In this document: piece after piece, positions 1-5,553 of the stretch
Layout: every line of letters starts with the position of its first letter
Numbering within the stretch: the stretch's first letter is position 1
Assembly: GCA_003562535.1 (NCBI GenBank)
Contig: PWUP01000099.1
Span: forward strand, 1 to 17,084
From: Gammaproteobacteria bacterium
GTDB taxonomy: Bacteria > Pseudomonadota > Gammaproteobacteria > Competibacterales > Competibacteraceae
Reading direction: 5' to 3'
Length of the DNA: 17,084 nucleotides
The notes under the pieces: model-generated
The model's input: only the letters and a program-made list of their open reading frames with translations
What the model was told of the DNA's origin: nothing
The model's database searches: none
Translations under genes and position numbers: made by a program

Positions 1-63
1 AGGAGGGGAATCCTTCATCGAGTTGTGAAGCAAAACCAGCAGGATTTGATCAGTACCGAGTAA
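1..63 (+). CDS. Possible 3' end of an unidentified upstream gene
   Basis: Reading from base 1, one frame stays open for 20 codons and stops with TAA at 61-63; the visible end reads ...KQNQQDLISTE. The other two plus frames stop at 26-28 and around 70-72, so this frame is not clearly favoured. It is too short to recognise any family. I list it only because no other gene covers the left edge; it may equally be non-coding. Confidence 0.2.
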   Translation, partial: RRGILHRVVKQNQQDLISTE

Positions 64-125
64 TCAGTAGCTGATGGCTGATAACTTTACAAATCACTAA
101 TGATTGCGTTGCTCAGTATAATTCA

Positions 126-149
126 GCGCATCCATCGCGAACGATGCGC
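126..149. repeat. Palindrome GCGCATC/GATGCGC
   Basis: GCGCATC (126-132) pairs with GATGCGC (143-149) around a 10-base loop. A shorter alternative, CATCG (133-137) with CGATG (142-146) closing a CGAA tetraloop, competes with it. No T run follows on either side, so it does not look like an intrinsic terminator. Confidence 0.5.
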
Positions 150-182
150 CTCCTGACGTCGGCACATCCTATAATTTTCTCG

Positions 183-204
183 TTCCCACGCTCCTGCGTG
201 GGAA
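183..204. repeat. Perfect 9-bp hairpin, REP-like element
   Basis: TTCCCACGC (183-191) and GCGTGGGAA (196-204) form a perfect 9-bp stem with loop TCCT. From memory, near-identical CCCACGC/GCGTGGG palindromes are dispersed between genes in several gammaproteobacterial genomes, which suggests a REP-like repeat family. Only one copy is in this window. No T run follows. Confidence 0.55.
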
Positions 205-244
205 TGCATACGGATCTCACTCATGGGCAGAAGCCGTTATTTCT

Positions 245-282
245 GCTGCCGGACGGGGCATATTGCCCCGTCCGTAGCGTTT
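245..282. repeat. Dispersed palindromic repeat, copy 1
   Basis: The core is an 11-bp perfect stem, CGGACGGGGCA (250-260) with TGCCCCGTCCG (264-274), and loop TAT. The 38 bases 245-282 match 12120-12157 at 36 positions; one mismatch lies in the loop and one outside the stem. Two near-identical copies almost 12 kb apart, both intergenic, identify a dispersed repeat rather than a one-off hairpin. The palindrome at 335-358 shares the GACGGGG/CCCCGTC core. Confidence 0.75.
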
Positions 283-319
283 TTGCTGCATCGGCCATCC
301 CTGTCGATCTCCGCAGGGT

Positions 320-358
320 GCAACATTAAACGTTGCGACGGGGTAAATACCCCGTCGC
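320..358. repeat. Two overlapping hairpins, the second related to the dispersed repeat
   Basis: GCAAC (320-324) pairs with GTTGC (332-336). Overlapping it, GCGACGGGGTA (335-345) is the exact reverse complement of TACCCCGTCGC (348-358). The GACGGGG/CCCCGTC core matches that of the repeats at 245-282 and 12120-12157, but the loop (TAAATA between the cores) differs. Bases 335-336 belong to both stems, so the two hairpins are mutually exclusive at the junction. Confidence 0.6.
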
Positions 359-388
359 GCGGGGCGTTGTGGGATCAGTCGATTTGGT

Positions 389-416
389 TTGACGTGCTAC
401 TAGACGGAATTATACT
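389..416 (+). promoter_or_regulatory. Sigma-70-type promoter upstream of the toxin-antitoxin module
   Basis: TTGACG (389-394, five of six bases match TTGACA) and TATACT (411-416, five of six match TATAAT) are separated by 16 bases. This is the best promoter match I found in the window. Transcription would start near 423 and run into the PIN gene at 507 through the inverted boxes at 445-491. It lies just outside the presumed cassette boundary, where an integron Pc promoter would act. Confidence 0.6.
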
Positions 417-444
417 ATTGATGATGTGCAAATTCTTTCTAGTA

Positions 445-491
445 CGCCTAACTGATATTTGGTCTGGTAAACTGTTACTCATCGTTAGGCG
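445..491. other. Short attC/attI-like recombination site at the left cassette boundary
   Basis: GCCTAAC (446-452) fits the attC R'' box RYYYAAC and GTTAGGC (484-490) fits the R' box GTTRRRY. Together they form a perfect 8-bp inverted repeat, CGCCTAAC/GTTAGGCG. GAT (454-456) and ATC (481-483) extend the stem with one bulged T. Only 31 bases separate the boxes and I see no convincing L boxes, so this is shorter than typical attC sites and may be a deleted attC or an attI-like half site. GTTAGGC lies 16 bases before the PIN start codon, the usual arrangement at a cassette's left end. Confidence 0.45.
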
Positions 492-506
492 CTAAACTTC
501 AATGAG

Positions 507-977
507 ATGAACACGGTTTATATTGAAACATCGATCATTAGCTACTTACGACAAAGGCCAAGTAGCCAAATCGTATCAGCAGCCCGACAATTGCTAACGC
601 ATCGCTGGTGGAATTACGAGCGAGATCAGTATGAACTTGTTATTTCTCAATACGTACTTGATGAGGCATCAGTCGGCAATCCTGGACTTGCAGCACAAAG
701 GTTAGAATTGCTTGATGGAATTCCGCTGTTGCCGTATGCGTCTGAAATTGTGACGCTCGCTGATGAAATCATGTCACTTGGCATCTTACCAGAGAAAGCA
801 CAGGTCGATGCTCTTCACATCGCGACTGTTGCCCATCACCAGATACAATATCTGCTGACTTGGAATTGCAAACATATTGCGAATGCAAAAATCCTCCCCC
901 GAATTTACGATCTTTTTGAAAAAAAAACAGATCCCCATACCTATTATATGTACCCCAGAGGAGCTATTAGGCGATGA
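507..977 (+). CDS. PIN-domain (VapC-like) toxin, C-terminus frameshifted
   Basis: PIN domains are metal-dependent ribonucleases; in VapC-type toxin-antitoxin pairs they cut RNA until bound by the antitoxin. The 156-residue product opens with VYIETSI (acidic E7), has E53 in VLDEAS, D101 in VDALHIA, and the late segment LLTWNCKHIANA (117-128) that I recall from one VapC-like subfamily. No clear Shine-Dalgarno precedes ATG 507. As written, the frame ends ...YYMYPRGAIRR and its TGA overlaps the next start as ATGA. The +1 frame after the nine-A run at 919-927 instead reads PIICTPEELLGDDSDNI and stops at 991-993. That PIICTPEEL-type ending matches what I remember of the family, so one base appears to have been gained in the A run. 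Fold assignment is secure; activity and the true C-terminus are not. Confidence 0.8.
   Translation: MNTVYIETSIISYLRQRPSSQIVSAARQLLTHRWWNYERDQYELVISQYVLDEASVGNPGLAAQRLELLDGIPLLPYASEIVTLADEIMSLGILPEKAQVDALHIATVAHHQIQYLLTWNCKHIANAKILPRIYDLFEKKTDPHTYYMYPRGAIRR
919..927 (+). other. A9 run, site of the toxin reading-frame shift
   Basis: Nine consecutive A follow TTTTTG inside the PIN gene. With nine A the frame gives the unfamiliar tail KKTDPHTYY; with eight it would give KKQIPIP and then the family-like PIICTPEEL tail. This could be a sequencing or assembly error, a real mutation, or a slippage site. Confidence 0.7.
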
Positions 978-1174
978 TTCAGACAATATCTGATTCCGTA
1001 ATCGAAGAAATACATCGTACTCGTGAAGAAATTTCTAATCGGTTCAGTGGCAACATTGCTGCAATTGCCGAGGATGCGGCACGTCGTCAGGCAGCGTCAA
1101 ATCGGTTGATCTGGAAACCAAAAACACCTAACAAGACGCTCCAGCCAACCCCACGCGATCGGCGTCCCAGTTGA
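974..1174 (+). CDS. Probable antitoxin partner of the PIN protein
   Basis: This 66-residue protein is charged and probably helical: V9-I-E-E-I-H-R-T-R-E-E-I then RF, followed by AIAEDAARRQAAS. I recall small proteins with an EEI/V-x-x-x-R-E pattern and a following acidic and RRQ segment beside PIN genes of this type, where they are presumed antitoxins. Its ATG overlaps the toxin stop by 4 bases (ATGA), indicating translational coupling; if the toxin frame were intact the overlap would be 20 bases. Residues from about T51 (TPNKTLQPTPRDRRPS) are encoded by the attC-like site, so the native domain probably ends near residue 50. I see no DNA-binding fold in it. The antitoxin role rests on gene order and pattern memory, not on a named family. 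Confidence 0.6.
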   Translation: MIQTISDSVIEEIHRTREEISNRFSGNIAAIAEDAARRQAASNRLIWKPKTPNKTLQPTPRDRRPS

Positions 1175-1222
1175 AGTGCAGGTAGAGTGTCACGCACGGA
1201 TCGGCTGAGCTTGATCTTTAAA
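1126..1222. other. attC-like site with degenerate R' box at the right cassette boundary
   Basis: ACCTAAC (1126-1132) fits the R'' box RYYYAAC. After a 5-base spacer, GCTCCAGCC (1138-1146) acts as L''. GGCTGAGC (1203-1210) is complementary to it except for one extra base on the left arm, the extrahelical base typical of attC. After 5 to 6 more bases, where GTTRRRY is expected, there is only CTTTAAA (1216-1222). So three of four boxes, their spacing and the roughly 97-base size fit attC, while the cleavage-side R' box is lost. It probably could not be cut by an integrase in this state. Confidence 0.5.
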
Positions 1223-1258
1223 AATACAGGAATATTTACTATAGGGGTTCAAATGGTT

Positions 1259-3922
1259 CTATAACGAGTCGTCCTCAGCTTGAGTGCGGAGGGCATCCAC
1301 AATCCGCTGCCAGCGTTCTGTCAACGCCGGATCGGCAGGCCAAGCATCGGCACAGGCTTCGCGCAAGCGCGCCATGACCTGCTCCCAGTGTGCCGTAGTG
1401 TCTTGTTCACGTTCGCCAAGTGCCTCAGATAATTGGGCAACCCGAAACTGTAGGCGCACCTCGGCAAACTCCGGCGGACTGTCCAAACCCAATAGCACTT
1501 CCAGTTGTAAACAGCGGTGTTGCTGCGCCGCCAAAAGCTCCGGAGAGTCCACCGCCTCGGGTGGTGGCTGCGTTTGCAGGACGGCTTCCAGCTCACTGCG
1601 CCGCGCTGACGCACGTTGCATGGTTGCAAAACGCTGACTGGCCTGAGCAAACCGGCGTTCATGACCGCGTTCTGCCGAACCGGGGTTTAATGCGGCCCAC
1701 TCATCTTGAAGCGCCGCGAACTGCTTCTCCGCGTCGGTGTCACTGAGTTGATCAATGCGTTCGATGAGCGAGTGTAAGGCCGTCAGTACCTGCTCTTGTC
1801 GCTGCCGACGGTGTTGGTGTTGCTCACGTTGTGCCGCTTGCTGGGCTTGACGGCGTTCAAATACCGCATCACAAGCAGCTCGGAAGCGTTTCCATAGGAC
1901 TTGTTCTTGACGCCGTGATGCTAAAACCTGCGGCTGCCATAGCGATTGTAAGCGCTTAACCGTGTCAACGGCACGCTCATGATCGGTGCTCTGCGCTAAG
2001 GCTTCAGCCTGATCAATTAAATCCCGCCGACGCGCTAAGTCTTGATCGAGCACCGGCTGCAGTTTAGCCTGCAAGCGCTTCATGGCCGCCAAATAGCGGC
2101 GCTCGACCACTTTGTGCTGGCGTCGATCCACCGGACCGGCTTGCTGCCACTGCTGACGCACACGCTGTTCAAAGCGGCTAACTGCACGCCAGTCCGGTGG
2201 CGTATCTGCTTGCGCTTCTACAATCTCCACCTGTTGCTCTAATTGCTCACACAGCGCAACCCGAGTCTGCCAGTTTTTTTGACGCTCAGCCGCCTGTTCG
2301 GCACGCCAAGCCCGCACGGGTTCATAAGCGCGTTCACAGGCTTGGTCAAACTGTTTCCATAAGGCGCGTGGGGCATGCACCCCGGTTTTGTCCATCGTCT
2401 TCCAGTGCTGGCGAGCTTGTTGCACCTGTTGAATGAGTTCTTCAGGGGGAAAGTCACTACCGATCAACTGCTCAACGGCTTCAATCAAACTCTCACGCGA
2501 GCGATTGGTCCCCCAACGCCGCCAGTCACGGAGCTGGGCAAGGCGGGGCGTGGTGCTATTGAGGCGCTGACGGAAATCACGGATTTGACGTTGGGTTAAA
2601 CCAATATTCGCGGCTAATTGCTGCTGCGCCTGTTGTTGCAAACTGATGGCCTGCTGCAACTCACCATCATCCAGTGCCTGCTCTAAGGCGTCCAGGGTAG
2701 CCTTAAGTGCGGCCTGTTCGCGAGGCTGGGCGACATCCTGCTCGGCAAGACGCCGCTGTAAGGCCGTATGGATCTGCGCAAACTGAGTTGCGGGTTCACC
2801 CTGTGGTGCGCCTGACTCGAGAACAGCCTGACCGTCTCTGGAAAAACGCTGCACCGCAGCCCCCACTAACCGTCCTGAATGACTCAGCAATTGCTCCCCC
2901 TGAGCACACACTTGGCGTAAACGCTCCTGTTGCTGCTGATGTTCGCTGAGCTGGTGTTCACGGGCCAATAATAGGGTACATTGCTCCTCAAAACGTCGCT
3001 GCAAGCGCCGACTTTCTGGGTCATCAGCGGGTTCCAGCGCCTGCCATTGAGCGATTAAGTCCTGAGTGGTTGCCCGTTCAGCCGGCGGCTGCTCGGTGGC
3101 CTGGAGGTGTTCAAGCAAGGCATCGGCTTGCTGACAAAGTTGTAACCGCTGCTGCCGCTGCGTCGCACTGGCACGCAGGTGGGCTTGAAATTGCTCTTGA
3201 GCGGTTTGAAAACGCTGTTGTTGTTGTGGTGACGCTTGCGCCACTACGCCCTGCCAGCGTTGCTCAAGCTGGGCAAACCGTGCGGCATTAGGCCCAGTTT
3301 CACCATCCCAAGGCAACTGTTCCACTTCGGTACAGATCGCCTCAATGTCTTGCAAGCGCTGTTGGTCTTCAAGTAAGGCTTGGGCGCGGAGTTTAGCGCT
3401 GCGACTGATGTGCTTATCGCTTTTACGGGTGCGTCGTGCAATCACCGTCAGACTTTGGGGATCATGCACCCGCTGCAGTGCGGCTTCTCGCACTTTTGCA
3501 ACCGGATCAACGACGGCACGTTCAGCACAAAAATCCTCGCGATCAACGCCTTGTAGCGCATCAATCCGCAGCAGCGGTTCGGCCGCTTTGACGGCAATCC
3601 GTTCGGCCACGACCGGCGTTAATATCGCCTGCAAAGCGTGTTGCCGCGCCTCTATTGATAAGAGCGGCACGTCTTCATGGCCTTCAATCAGTTTACATAA
3701 ACGGGCTTGCGCGCAATCGCGTACTCCGGCATCGTGGTCTTGCTCCATCAGCCGTTGCAATGCCTGCAAATCATCGCTACGCGCCAACGCCGCACGGCGT
3801 AGGGTCACATCTTCAGACAGAAGCTGTTGTTCAATCTGGGCGTCTGCAGGGGCGGCATCCTGGGTAGCCGTTGGCTTAGTGGCCAAGCGGCGCCATCCTT
3901 CGGGGATTAAACGATTCAACAT
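1259..3922 (-). CDS. Large DUF349-domain protein
   Basis: This 887-residue cytoplasmic protein has no signal peptide or membrane segment. The N-terminal ~190 residues are helical with HEAT-like spacing (DVTLRRAALARSDDLQALQRL, DPVAKVREAAL). From about 190 on it is strongly Q, R and E rich and coiled-coil-like. DUF349 repeats are visible as W...LW(K)xFxxAC(D/E)xxxxxR units: near 505-545 (ALWKQFDQACERAYEPVRAW), 655-695 (VLWKRFRAACDAVFERRQAQ), and weaker ones near 590-620 and 735-770. The biochemical function of DUF349 is unknown to me. It is divergent from the thioesterase gene with a short shared promoter region and converges on the toxin-antitoxin module. No frame disruption is seen. The family call is confident; a role cannot be stated. 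Confidence 0.85.
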   Translation of the reverse strand: MLNRLIPEGWRRLATKPTATQDAAPADAQIEQQLLSEDVTLRRAALARSDDLQALQRLMEQDHDAGVRDCAQARLCKLIEGHEDVPLLSIEARQHALQAILTPVVAERIAVKAAEPLLRIDALQGVDREDFCAERAVVDPVAKVREAALQRVHDPQSLTVIARRTRKSDKHISRSAKLRAQALLEDQQRLQDIEAICTEVEQLPWDGETGPNAARFAQLEQRWQGVVAQASPQQQQRFQTAQEQFQAHLRASATQRQQRLQLCQQADALLEHLQATEQPPAERATTQDLIAQWQALEPADDPESRRLQRRFEEQCTLLLAREHQLSEHQQQQERLRQVCAQGEQLLSHSGRLVGAAVQRFSRDGQAVLESGAPQGEPATQFAQIHTALQRRLAEQDVAQPREQAALKATLDALEQALDDGELQQAISLQQQAQQQLAANIGLTQRQIRDFRQRLNSTTPRLAQLRDWRRWGTNRSRESLIEAVEQLIGSDFPPEELIQQVQQARQHWKTMDKTGVHAPRALWKQFDQACERAYEPVRAWRAEQAAERQKNWQTRVALCEQLEQQVEIVEAQADTPPDWRAVSRFEQRVRQQWQQAGPVDRRQHKVVERRYLAAMKRLQAKLQPVLDQDLARRRDLIDQAEALAQSTDHERAVDTVKRLQSLWQPQVLASRRQEQVLWKRFRAACDAVFERRQAQQAAQREQHQHRRQRQEQVLTALHSLIERIDQLSDTDAEKQFAALQDEWAALNPGSAERGHERRFAQASQRFATMQRASARRSELEAVLQTQPPPEAVDSPELLAAQQHRCLQLEVLLGLDSPPEFAEVRLQFRVAQLSEALGEREQDTTAHWEQVMARLREACADAWPADPALTERWQRIVDALRTQAEDDSL

Positions 3923-3950
3923 ATCATCAGCATCATGGTCGCGGTAATGC

Positions 3951-3980
3951 GTTATACTACACTAAACTTAAATGAGACAA
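3951..3980 (-). promoter_or_regulatory. Candidate sigma-70 promoter for the DUF349 gene
   Basis: On the minus strand TTGTCT (3975-3980) and TATAAC (3951-3956) are separated by 18 bases. The -10 element matches five of six consensus bases and the -35 four of six. Transcription would start about 22 bases before the DUF349 start codon. On plus, TATACT at 3953-3958 overlaps the same bases and could serve the thioesterase gene, but it has no recognisable -35. Confidence 0.4.
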
Positions 3981-3990
3981 ATTGGAGACC

Positions 3991-4482
3991 ATGGCTGATC
4001 AGGACTTTGCCACCTCTTTCCGTAAAATCTGCCGTTTTGATAACCATCTCGGTCTTCACCTTGATATTCATGGCCCAGGTCACATCAGTTACCGGCTCAC
4101 TGTCGGTGAGCAGCACTTGAGTATGCCTGATGCCTGCCACGGCGGGGTGCTGGCCGCAATGATGGACGCGGTGCTGGGTTTGACCGCGCTATCACAAGTG
4201 TTCCCTGAAGGAAAGCTATGTCAAACGGTAGAATTTAAAATCAATTACTTAGCTGGCGTTAGCTTAGGTGCCGTCCTTGAGGGTAGCGGTGCAATCGAAT
4301 TTGCGGGCAACCGTTTGATGGTTACCACCGGCCATATCCATGACCACAGCCATCAGCGCCTAGTGGCCAAAGGCATGGGGACATTTTCCCTGTATCCTTT
4401 GGATCGCAAACCGCATTTGCATGACCTGCTGCCCGCAAGCTACCGGCGCTTGCTGGGTTTAAGCTCGCAATCGACCCCCTAG
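3991..4482 (+). CDS. PaaI-type hotdog-fold thioesterase
   Basis: Predicted acyl-CoA thioesterase of the PaaI/YbgC-like hotdog superfamily, acting in the cytoplasm on an unknown acyl-CoA. From ATG 3991 the product has 163 residues. The motif CHGGVLAAMMDAVLG (49-63) matches the family HGG...D signature, with H50-G51-G52 and acidic D59 as likely active-site positions. The segment FKINYLAGV (82-90) fits the following core strand. An in-frame TTG at 3982 would add three residues (MET); I prefer ATG 3991 because MADQDF starts cleanly, although GGAG at 3984-3987 lies only three bases from it. The substrate cannot be inferred from the neighbours (DUF349, NYN). Confidence 0.85.
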   Translation: MADQDFATSFRKICRFDNHLGLHLDIHGPGHISYRLTVGEQHLSMPDACHGGVLAAMMDAVLGLTALSQVFPEGKLCQTVEFKINYLAGVSLGAVLEGSGAIEFAGNRLMVTTGHIHDHSHQRLVAKGMGTFSLYPLDRKPHLHDLLPASYRRLLGLSSQSTP

Positions 4483-4572
4483 GCACTAGCCTCCACCTTG
4501 TGGACTGACGGAGCACCCGCTACGGGCAGTAACCTATTGCCTTTTGTTTTAACATAACAATACACTAGTAAA

Positions 4573-5412
4573 ATGACCTCTATTATCAAATCTAATGCTA
4601 AAATCGGCGTCTATGTGGATGCGGCCAATATCTCGCGCAACGGTGGCAACCGGATGCGCTATGACATCTTACGCGAATTTGCCTGCCGCGATTATGCTGA
4701 GGCGTTACGCCTGAATGTGTATTTATCTTACGATGAAGACCGCGCCGATCAAAACCCCAGTTATCGCGACCGCGCTCGAGGCTATCAGTCAGCCCTGCGG
4801 GAACTGGGTTATAAAGTCATTGAAAAACGAGTAAAATGGTACATTGATGACACGGGTAATCGGTTTGGCAAAGCCAATGCTGACCTCGATATGGCCGTGG
4901 ATGTGCTGCTACAATCGGAAAATCTCGATCGCGTCTTGCTGGTCACCGGCGATGGTGATTTTGTCCAAGTCGTGCGGGCGTTGCAAAACAAAGGGTGTCG
5001 CGTCGAGGTGCTGGCTTTTGACAATATTTCTGAAGAATTACGTCGTGAGGCTGATTTGTTTATTTCCGGCTACCTCGTACCTGAGTTGTTACCGACTCGC
5101 AGTGAGGACGGCGTGGGCTTAGATTGGGGCGAAATTGGCTCACGAGTACGGGGTTATTGTTACCATCATGATGACAAAAAAAGCTATGGTTTCATGCGGT
5201 TTTTGGTCAATCTCTCCCCCTATCTGTGGAAAACAGACTCGCGCGATGACCAATCGCCTTATCGGACGGCATTCTTTCATGACTCCAGTCTGCCTGAGAA
5301 TTTCAATGTGATGCGCCTGCCTTCACGCAATCATATTTTTGAGTTCACTTTAGCCGAACCGAATGGCAAACAACCTATGGCCACTGATATCACCTTATCG
5401 GGATCGGGTTAG
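4573..5412 (+). CDS. NYN-domain (PIN-like) nuclease with cold-shock-like C-terminal domain
   Basis: A 279-residue cytoplasmic protein. Residues 9-170 form a NYN/LabA-type domain, a PIN-like ribonuclease fold: VDAANIS (15-21, D16 and N19), ADLDMAVD (103-110, D104, D106 and D110), TGDGDF (125-130, D127 and D129), then VEVLAFD. These are the acidic residues expected to bind a catalytic metal. Residues ~188-265 look like a cold-shock/OB domain: KSYGFM (203-208) resembles RNP-1 (KGYGFI) and AFFH (233-236) resembles RNP-2 (VFFH). No Shine-Dalgarno is visible before ATG 4573, but the fold begins at once and the next Met is residue 28, so this start is likely. The function is probably RNA processing or decay. 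The NYN call is strong; the cold-shock call is moderate. Confidence 0.85.
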   Translation: MTSIIKSNAKIGVYVDAANISRNGGNRMRYDILREFACRDYAEALRLNVYLSYDEDRADQNPSYRDRARGYQSALRELGYKVIEKRVKWYIDDTGNRFGKANADLDMAVDVLLQSENLDRVLLVTGDGDFVQVVRALQNKGCRVEVLAFDNISEELRREADLFISGYLVPELLPTRSEDGVGLDWGEIGSRVRGYCYHHDDKKSYGFMRFLVNLSPYLWKTDSRDDQSPYRTAFFHDSSLPENFNVMRLPSRNHIFEFTLAEPNGKQPMATDITLSGSG

Positions 5413-5430
5413 CATAGAGTAATCTACAGA

Positions 5431-5497
5431 GACAACACCCATCATGCGGGCAAATTTTACCGAGTGCGTGTTGTCACACGGCTAGGTTATCCTAGCC
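5431..5497. promoter_or_regulatory. Inverted repeats in the prc leader region
   Basis: Within the 141-base gap before prc, GACAACAC (5431-5438) is the exact complement of GTGTTGTC (5468-5475). Next to it GGCTAGG (5480-5486) and CCTAGCC (5491-5497) form a perfect 7-bp hairpin with loop TTAT. No T run follows the second hairpin. ACAACAC recurs as a direct repeat near 5510. These could be transcript structure or protein-binding sites; I cannot tell which. Confidence 0.35.
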
Positions 5498-5540
5498 ATC
5501 TGGGCGATCACAACACGCTATTTGTGTTTTTAAAGTTATT

Positions 5541-5546
5541 AGGGTG
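5541..5546 (+). promoter_or_regulatory. Ribosome binding site that fixes the prc start
   Basis: AGGGTG lies 7 bases before ATG 5554. The frame is open back to a GTG at 5464, but that start lies before the leader hairpin and would place 30 extra residues ahead of the signal peptide. I therefore place the start at 5554. Confidence 0.6.
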
Positions 5547-5553
5547 CAGAGTT

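Larger units (their letters stand above)
64..506. other. Gene-free stretch with hairpins, a promoter and a recombination-box site
   Basis: No convincing gene is seen here. Open frames at 144-329 and 223-495 run straight through palindromes and show no family features or ribosome binding site. The stretch holds four or five strong palindromes between 126 and 358, a good sigma-70 promoter at 389-416, and an inverted pair of integron-type boxes at 445-491. It reads as a repeat-rich junction between core chromosome and the cassette-like toxin-antitoxin module that follows. Confidence 0.6.

Noticed and set aside
126..358. Possible CRISPR array in the palindrome-rich stretch
   Set aside because: The palindromes differ in sequence and spacing, and there is no regular repeat-spacer unit.
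223..495. 90-codon open frame on plus before the PIN gene
   Set aside because: It runs through several palindromes, the promoter and the recombination boxes. Its composition is not protein-like and it has no ribosome binding site or recognisable motif.
1..506. Integrase gene or remnant next to the cassette-like module
   Set aside because: No tyrosine recombinase motifs could be read in any frame of the left 500 bases; the 20 codons open at the left edge are too short to assign.
3345..3947. 200-codon open frame on plus opposite the DUF349 gene
   Set aside because: Its Ser/Arg/Ala/Cys-rich product is the typical antisense shadow of a high-GC third-position gene, and the minus-strand DUF349 frame is clearly the coding one.
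4483..4572. Promoter and terminator between the thioesterase and NYN genes
   Set aside because: Small stems (TCCAC/GTGGA at 4492-4504 and CCCG/CGGG at 4516-4526) and TTGCCT at 4537-4542 are present, but there is no T tract close behind a stem and no well-spaced -10 element.
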